Assembly (NCBI GenBank): GCA_946055095.1
Contig: CAMGEM010000005.1
Span: forward strand, 1 to 32,870
Direction: 5' to 3'
From: an uncultured Parabacteroides sp.
GTDB lineage: Bacteria; Bacteroidota; Bacteroidia; Bacteroidales; Tannerellaceae
DNA: 32,870 bases
Both the position numbers and the translations under genes were made by a program. Positions 28,254 through 32,870 of this stretch are shown one piece after another (positions within the stretch are counted from its first letter, which is position 1; every line of letters starts with the position of its first letter). The notes below the pieces were generated by a model, which worked only from the letters and a program-made list of their open reading frames with translations, searched no databases and had not been told where the DNA came from.

Positions 28254-29135
28254 TCACGAATGAGTTTCGGCCAATCGAAGCAAATATTGCCCGTATGGAT
28301 TCTTACGCATTGGCTCAGCGACTGCCCGCAACCGCTCATCAGAAATCCATCCCTGCCTGAAAGCGATCTCCTCCAAGCAAGCCACTTTCAAGCCTTGACG
28401 TTTCTCGATTACCTCCACAAAAGTAGAGGCCTCAGAAAGTGAATCATGTGTACCGGTATCCAACCATGCGAAGCCACGTCCCAACAGCTGTACCTTCAAG
28501 TTTCCTTCTTCCAGGAATCGCTGATTCACACTGGTGATTTCCAACTCCCCACGGGCGGAAGGCTTAATCTGCTTAGCCACATCGACCACCTTATTGGGAT
28601 AAAAGTATAATCCCACAACCGCATAATTGGATTTCGGATGAGTCGGTTTCTCTTCGATACTCAACACGTTACCTGCTTCGTCAAATTCAGCCACGCCATA
28701 ACGTTCCGGGTCATTCACATAGTAACCGAATACGGTTGCCTTAGAAGCCGTTTCCGCTTGTCGGACTGCCTCTTTGAGCATGCGAGTAAAACTTTGCCCG
28801 TAAAAGATATTATCCCCCAAGACTAAACAAACCGCATCATCACCCACAAACTCTTCTCCAATCAAGAAAGCCTGTGCCAATCCATCCGGTGAAGGTTGCT
28901 CCGCATAAGAAAAACGAACGCCATAATCACTGCCATCACCCAATAGCCTTCGGAACCCAGGTAGATCTTGCGGTGTAGAAATGACCAAGATCTCCCGAAT
29001 GCCCGCCAACATCAACACCGAGATCGGATAATAGATCATCGGTTTATCATAAATAGGAAGCAACTGCTTCGAAACACCCTTTGTAATGGGATAAAGACGT
29101 GTGCCTGAACCTCCCGCTAACACAATTCCTTTCAT
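28254..29135 (-). CDS. rmlA: Glucose-1-phosphate thymidylyltransferase
   Basis: 293 aa; [85 protein letters not shown]. Confidence 0.96.
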   Translation of the reverse strand: MKGIVLAGGSGTRLYPITKGVSKQLLPIYDKPMIYYPISVLMLAGIREILVISTPQDLPGFRRLLGDGSDYGVRFSYAEQPSPDGLAQAFLIGEEFVGDDAVCLVLGDNIFYGQSFTRMLKEAVRQAETASKATVFGYYVNDPERYGVAEFDEAGNVLSIEEKPTHPKSNYAVVGLYFYPNKVVDVAKQIKPSARGELEITSVNQRFLEEGNLKVQLLGRGFAWLDTGTHDSLSEASTFVEVIEKRQGLKVACLEEIAFRQGWISDERLRAVAEPMRKNPYGQYLLRLAETHS

Positions 29136-29182
29136 ACTATCTATATGCTTTTATTTGACTCTACCAAAACTTACTACTTGCC

Positions 29183-30046
29183 TTACGGTTTCGCATAATT
29201 ATACTCAAAAGTATATACATACTCCTTGCTTTCCACCACCTCACCAGTCTCTCCATACAGCTGCCGCTCAATGGTCATCTGCGTCACATAATCGCCTGTC
29301 GTCACATAACGATAGGTATATTCAGCGATCATTTGCGACACATTGGGCACCGCATACGTATATGCGCGAACCGGCAAGTATTGGCTCGCTTGACCATACA
29401 GCAAGTTGAGTGGAGAAATCGACTCAAAACCCACAGGATCATAGCTACCGATCACACGCAACGGAAAGTTCGCAGGGCGTAGCTGCGTACCATATTCATA
29501 CCGTATCTCTCGTGCATCTTGCGACTGCGCAAAGAGCACGATATTATTGTTTTCCCAGCTATAACGCTCATACTCCGCATAGGTGCGTGAATCATAACCG
29601 CCCCCACTCACAGGCCAAGTGGTTACCCAAGAGGTATAGGTCAGCTTCGCTCCACTGTAATGATAGGTGTATGCGTCACTCACATACATCGCATGGCTCA
29701 CCTGAGGATTCTCCTGGCTGATCTTGCGACTGACTATCACCTCTCCCGACAGTCCATACTCCATCTGTGAGGAGGTCGATGCGACAGAGGTCACCAACAA
29801 TTTCCCATCCGCATACATGAATAGCCACTCTCCTTGGGTCTCTCCCATCAACCGGATACTATTGATCTTGCCATCTGGATCATTGTAAGCAATCGTAGCC
29901 GAAAAGACAGGATTGACCAGTCCCTGCTCATAGCAGGAAACTTTCGTCAAGCGATTCAACGCCGGAGTAGGAGTCTCCTCCTTGTCACAAGCCACCAATC
30001 CCAAGAGGCCACACATACATAAATAATATAATGTAGAAGACTTCAT
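29183..30046 (-). CDS. Hypothetical lipoprotein
   Basis: 287 aa; lipobox LLGLVACDKEETPTP; beta-rich repeats reminiscent of DUF4595-like Bacteroidales lipoproteins; family not certain. Confidence 0.7.
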   Translation of the reverse strand: MKSSTLYYLCMCGLLGLVACDKEETPTPALNRLTKVSCYEQGLVNPVFSATIAYNDPDGKINSIRLMGETQGEWLFMYADGKLLVTSVASTSSQMEYGLSGEVIVSRKISQENPQVSHAMYVSDAYTYHYSGAKLTYTSWVTTWPVSGGGYDSRTYAEYERYSWENNNIVLFAQSQDAREIRYEYGTQLRPANFPLRVIGSYDPVGFESISPLNLLYGQASQYLPVRAYTYAVPNVSQMIAEYTYRYVTTGDYVTQMTIERQLYGETGEVVESKEYVYTFEYNYAKP

Positions 30047-30124
30047 GCTTTCTCTTCATTTTAATGGACAAATGTAGGGCTTTTCTTTGGATAAATAAGC
30101 GCATTTGATATGCCACAAAACATG

Positions 30125-30155
30125 TTGGCCTCAAACAAATAAAAATGTACCTTTG
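30125..30155 (+). promoter_or_regulatory. Putative Bacteroidales promoter TTG-N20-TACCTTTG for the GH3 gene
   Basis: TTG 30125-30127 and TACCTTTG 30148-30155 with 20-nt spacing; leader of ~85 nt to ATG 30246. Confidence 0.6.
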
Positions 30156-30245
30156 CGCACAATAGCAAACGTATCGCAAACAGCTATTGGCAAAGAGTTT
30201 ACAATAAGCATAATCTAAATAAAACAATATCTAAAACTCAACAAA

Positions 30246-32852
30246 ATGAAAATGAAACAGCTTACCGTAGCGGCTTTCACCTTGCTGCTTACGGTTTCTT
30301 GTACAGAAAAAAAACAAGATTTCCCCTTTCGGAATCCCGATCTGCCGATCGAGGAACGTATTGAAGACCTGCTCTCCAGATTGACACCTGAGGAAAAAGT
30401 GGGGCAAATGATGCACGAGACGCCAGCTATCGAGCGTTTAGGCATCCCTCCCTACGACTGGTGGAACGAGGCTTTGCATGGTGTCGCTCGTGCCGGACAA
30501 GCGACCGTATTTCCACAAGCCATCGGTATGGCCGCAACCTTTGACGACGAAGCGGTGCTCCGTACTTTTACGATGGTCAGTGATGAGGCACGTGCCAAGT
30601 ATCACCATTATCAAGCAAACAACGAATATGACCGTTATAAAGGATTGACCTTCTGGACACCCAACATCAACATCTTCCGTGACCCGCGTTGGGGACGCGG
30701 CATGGAGACCTACGGTGAGGATCCCTATTTGACTACCCAAATGGGTGTGGCCGTTACCAAAGGATTGCAGGGTGACGATGACAACTACTTCAAGACCCAT
30801 GCCTGCGCCAAGCACTATGCCATCCATAGCGGACCGGAATGGAATCGCCATGAGTATAACGCAGAAGCTACTCCCCGTGATTTGTATGAGACCTACTTGC
30901 CTGCTTTTGAGGCCTTGGTTAAACAGGGTAACGTACAAGAGGTGATGTGCGCCTACAACCGTTTCGAGGGGGAGCCCTGCTGCGGTAATGATAAGCTCTT
31001 GATCGACATTCTGCGCAACAGCTGGGGCTATAAAGGGATCATCCTCTCTGACTGTGGTGCGATTGACGATTTCTGGGTAAAAGACAAGAATACCCCTCGT
31101 CATGAGTCACATCCCGATCGGGAGAGCGCATCTGTTGATGCAGTCTTGAGTGGCACAGACCTGGAGTGTGGTGCCAGCTACCGTATCTTGACTAAGGCCT
31201 TGGAGCACGGAACAATCACGGAGAAAGATCTCGATGTCTCCCTGCGTCGCCTGCTGAGAGGCCGTTTTGAATTAGGCATGTTTGATCCGGATGAGCGTGT
31301 TCCCTATGCGCAAATTCCTTATAGCGTAGTAGAAAGCCCTGAACACGTGGCACAAGCCTTGGAGATGGCCCGCAAGAGCATCGTCTTGCTGAAGAACCAG
31401 AACAATCGCCTCCCGTTAGACAAGAACTTGAAGAAGATCGCCGTGGTTGGACCGAATGCCGCTGACTCCACCATGTTGTGGTCTAACTACAACGGCTTCC
31501 CCACAAAGACGACCACAATCTTAGAGGGTATCCGTGCCAAGGTACCCAACACAGAGGTTGTCTATGAGTTAGGTTGCAACCACACAGCTGATTTCGTCAT
31601 TACCGATTTAGGTAACTACATCACTACCTCTACCGGACAAGGTTTTACGGCTGAATACTTCAACAACACCGACTTCAGTGGTGAGCCCGTCTATAAAGGC
31701 ACAGCGAAAGAGTTGCATTACACGACCGGAGGCAACACCCAATTTGCGCCTAACGTGAACTTGTCTAATTTCACGGCTCGTTTCACAGGTGTCTTCGAGG
31801 CCCCCATGGATGGTCCCATCGAATTTAAGCTATCAGGTAATGATGCGTTCCGCCTCTTTATCGACACGGCCAAAGTCGCTGAGGTATGGTCGAATGAATA
31901 TGGTGCAGAACGCATATACACGCTGCAAGCCGAGAAGGGCAAGAAGTATCCAGTCAAGATCGAGTACATGCAGTTATTAGGCAGTGCCGACCTGAACTTC
32001 ACGGTAGGCGTACGTACGCCGGTGGATTGCCAAGCGACAGCCAACAAGGTGAAAGACGCAGATGTGATCGTCTATGTAGGTGGTATCTCTCCCCGTTTGG
32101 AGGGTGAGGAGATGCCGGTAGATGCTGAGGGATTCCGCAAGGGAGACCGTACGAACATCGAGATTCCCAAAGTACAGAAAGAGATGGTCAAGGCATTGGT
32201 AGCGACAGGGAAGCCGGTAGTCTATGTGGTTTGTACAGGTAGCGCATTGGCGTTGAACTGGGAGAATGAGCATGTGGATGCGATCCTCAATGCCTGGTAT
32301 GGTGGCCAAGAGGGTGGTACCGCTGTTGCGGATGTGCTCTTTGGAGACTACAATCCGGCGGGCCGTCTGCCGATTACCTTCTATAAGTCCGTCGATCAGT
32401 TGCCCGACTTTGAAGACTATAGCATGAAGGGACGCACCTATCGCTTTATGACACAGACACCGCTCTATCCCTTTGGCTATGGTTTGAGCTATACAACTTT
32501 CGCATACAGCAATGGCGCACTCTCCAAGTCAAAGATCGCAGCCAATGAGGGCGTGACCTTAACATTTGATGTGGCGAACACAGGCAAGCGAGACGGAGAT
32601 GAGGTCGCACAGGTCTATGTCAAGAACCCGAACGATCCCGCAGGACCGATCAAGGCACTGAAAGCTTTCAAACGCATCAGCACCAAGGCGGGCGAGACTC
32701 AGCAAGTCACCGTCCAGCTTGCGCCGGAGGCTTTCCAATCCTTCAACGACAAGACACAGACCATGGAGATCAGACCGGGTAAATACCAGTTGCTCTATGG
32801 TTCCTCTTCTGCTGATAAAGATTTGAAGAGCGTCAATTTGGTGATTGAGTAA
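30246..32852 (+). CDS. Glycoside hydrolase family 3 (beta-glucosidase/xylosidase-like) lipoprotein with inserted PA14 domain
   Basis: 868 aa; lipobox LLLTVSCTEK; RIEDLLSRLTPEEKVGQM, WGRGMETYGEDPYLT, KHYAIHSGPE, GIILSDCGAIDDF, PA14 segment GFTAEYFNNTDFSGEPVYKG ... GPIEFKLSGNDAFRLFIDTAKV, C-terminal Fn3-like. Confidence 0.93.
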   Translation: MKMKQLTVAAFTLLLTVSCTEKKQDFPFRNPDLPIEERIEDLLSRLTPEEKVGQMMHETPAIERLGIPPYDWWNEALHGVARAGQATVFPQAIGMAATFDDEAVLRTFTMVSDEARAKYHHYQANNEYDRYKGLTFWTPNINIFRDPRWGRGMETYGEDPYLTTQMGVAVTKGLQGDDDNYFKTHACAKHYAIHSGPEWNRHEYNAEATPRDLYETYLPAFEALVKQGNVQEVMCAYNRFEGEPCCGNDKLLIDILRNSWGYKGIILSDCGAIDDFWVKDKNTPRHESHPDRESASVDAVLSGTDLECGASYRILTKALEHGTITEKDLDVSLRRLLRGRFELGMFDPDERVPYAQIPYSVVESPEHVAQALEMARKSIVLLKNQNNRLPLDKNLKKIAVVGPNAADSTMLWSNYNGFPTKTTTILEGIRAKVPNTEVVYELGCNHTADFVITDLGNYITTSTGQGFTAEYFNNTDFSGEPVYKGTAKELHYTTGGNTQFAPNVNLSNFTARFTGVFEAPMDGPIEFKLSGNDAFRLFIDTAKVAEVWSNEYGAERIYTLQAEKGKKYPVKIEYMQLLGSADLNFTVGVRTPVDCQATANKVKDADVIVYVGGISPRLEGEEMPVDAEGFRKGDRTNIEIPKVQKEMVKALVATGKPVVYVVCTGSALALNWENEHVDAILNAWYGGQEGGTAVADVLFGDYNPAGRLPITFYKSVDQLPDFEDYSMKGRTYRFMTQTPLYPFGYGLSYTTFAYSNGALSKSKIAANEGVTLTFDVANTGKRDGDEVAQVYVKNPNDPAGPIKALKAFKRISTKAGETQQVTVQLAPEAFQSFNDKTQTMEIRPGKYQLLYGSSSADKDLKSVNLVIE

Positions 32853-32870
32853 CCTACCTTCATACTCAAA

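Noticed and set aside
25451-29135. Capsule/exopolysaccharide locus
   Set aside because: Only one sugar transferase and rmlA are present, separated by an OmpA-family gene; no flippase, polymerase or glycosyltransferase cluster in the window.

Overview
The window looks like a chromosomal segment from a Bacteroidales bacterium, possibly Parabacteroides or a relative. The basis is TAnnTTTG-type promoters, NigD and Dma-type proteins, a CAZyme repertoire and OmpA; the genus is inference. About 25 genes are supported. They cover a GH51-type arabinofuranosidase, queD-queE-recQ, a GDPD plus DigH/GHL10-type glycosidase pair, an ECF sigma / anti-sigma-barrel / NigD operon, a CCA nucleotidyltransferase, sbcDC, a secreted metallo-beta-lactamase-fold hydrolase, pyrC, a dolichol-P-mannose-synthase-like glycosyltransferase, a DUF4091/GH123-like protein, a TPR protein, def, ruvX, an undecaprenyl-phosphate sugar transferase, an OmpA-family porin, rmlA, a lipoprotein and a PA14-containing GH3. 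No tRNA, rRNA, CRISPR array or transposon was seen. The standout is the 7.7-10.45 kb locus. There an ECF sigma factor is translationally coupled (ATGA) to one polypeptide that joins a cytoplasmic anti-sigma-like N-terminus, a single inner-membrane TM helix, a ~120-residue Pro/Ala/Gln/Glu-rich linker and a C-terminal outer-membrane beta-barrel. A NigD-family lipoprotein follows. This matches the 'dual membrane-spanning anti-sigma factor' (Das-Dma-NigD) type of system.
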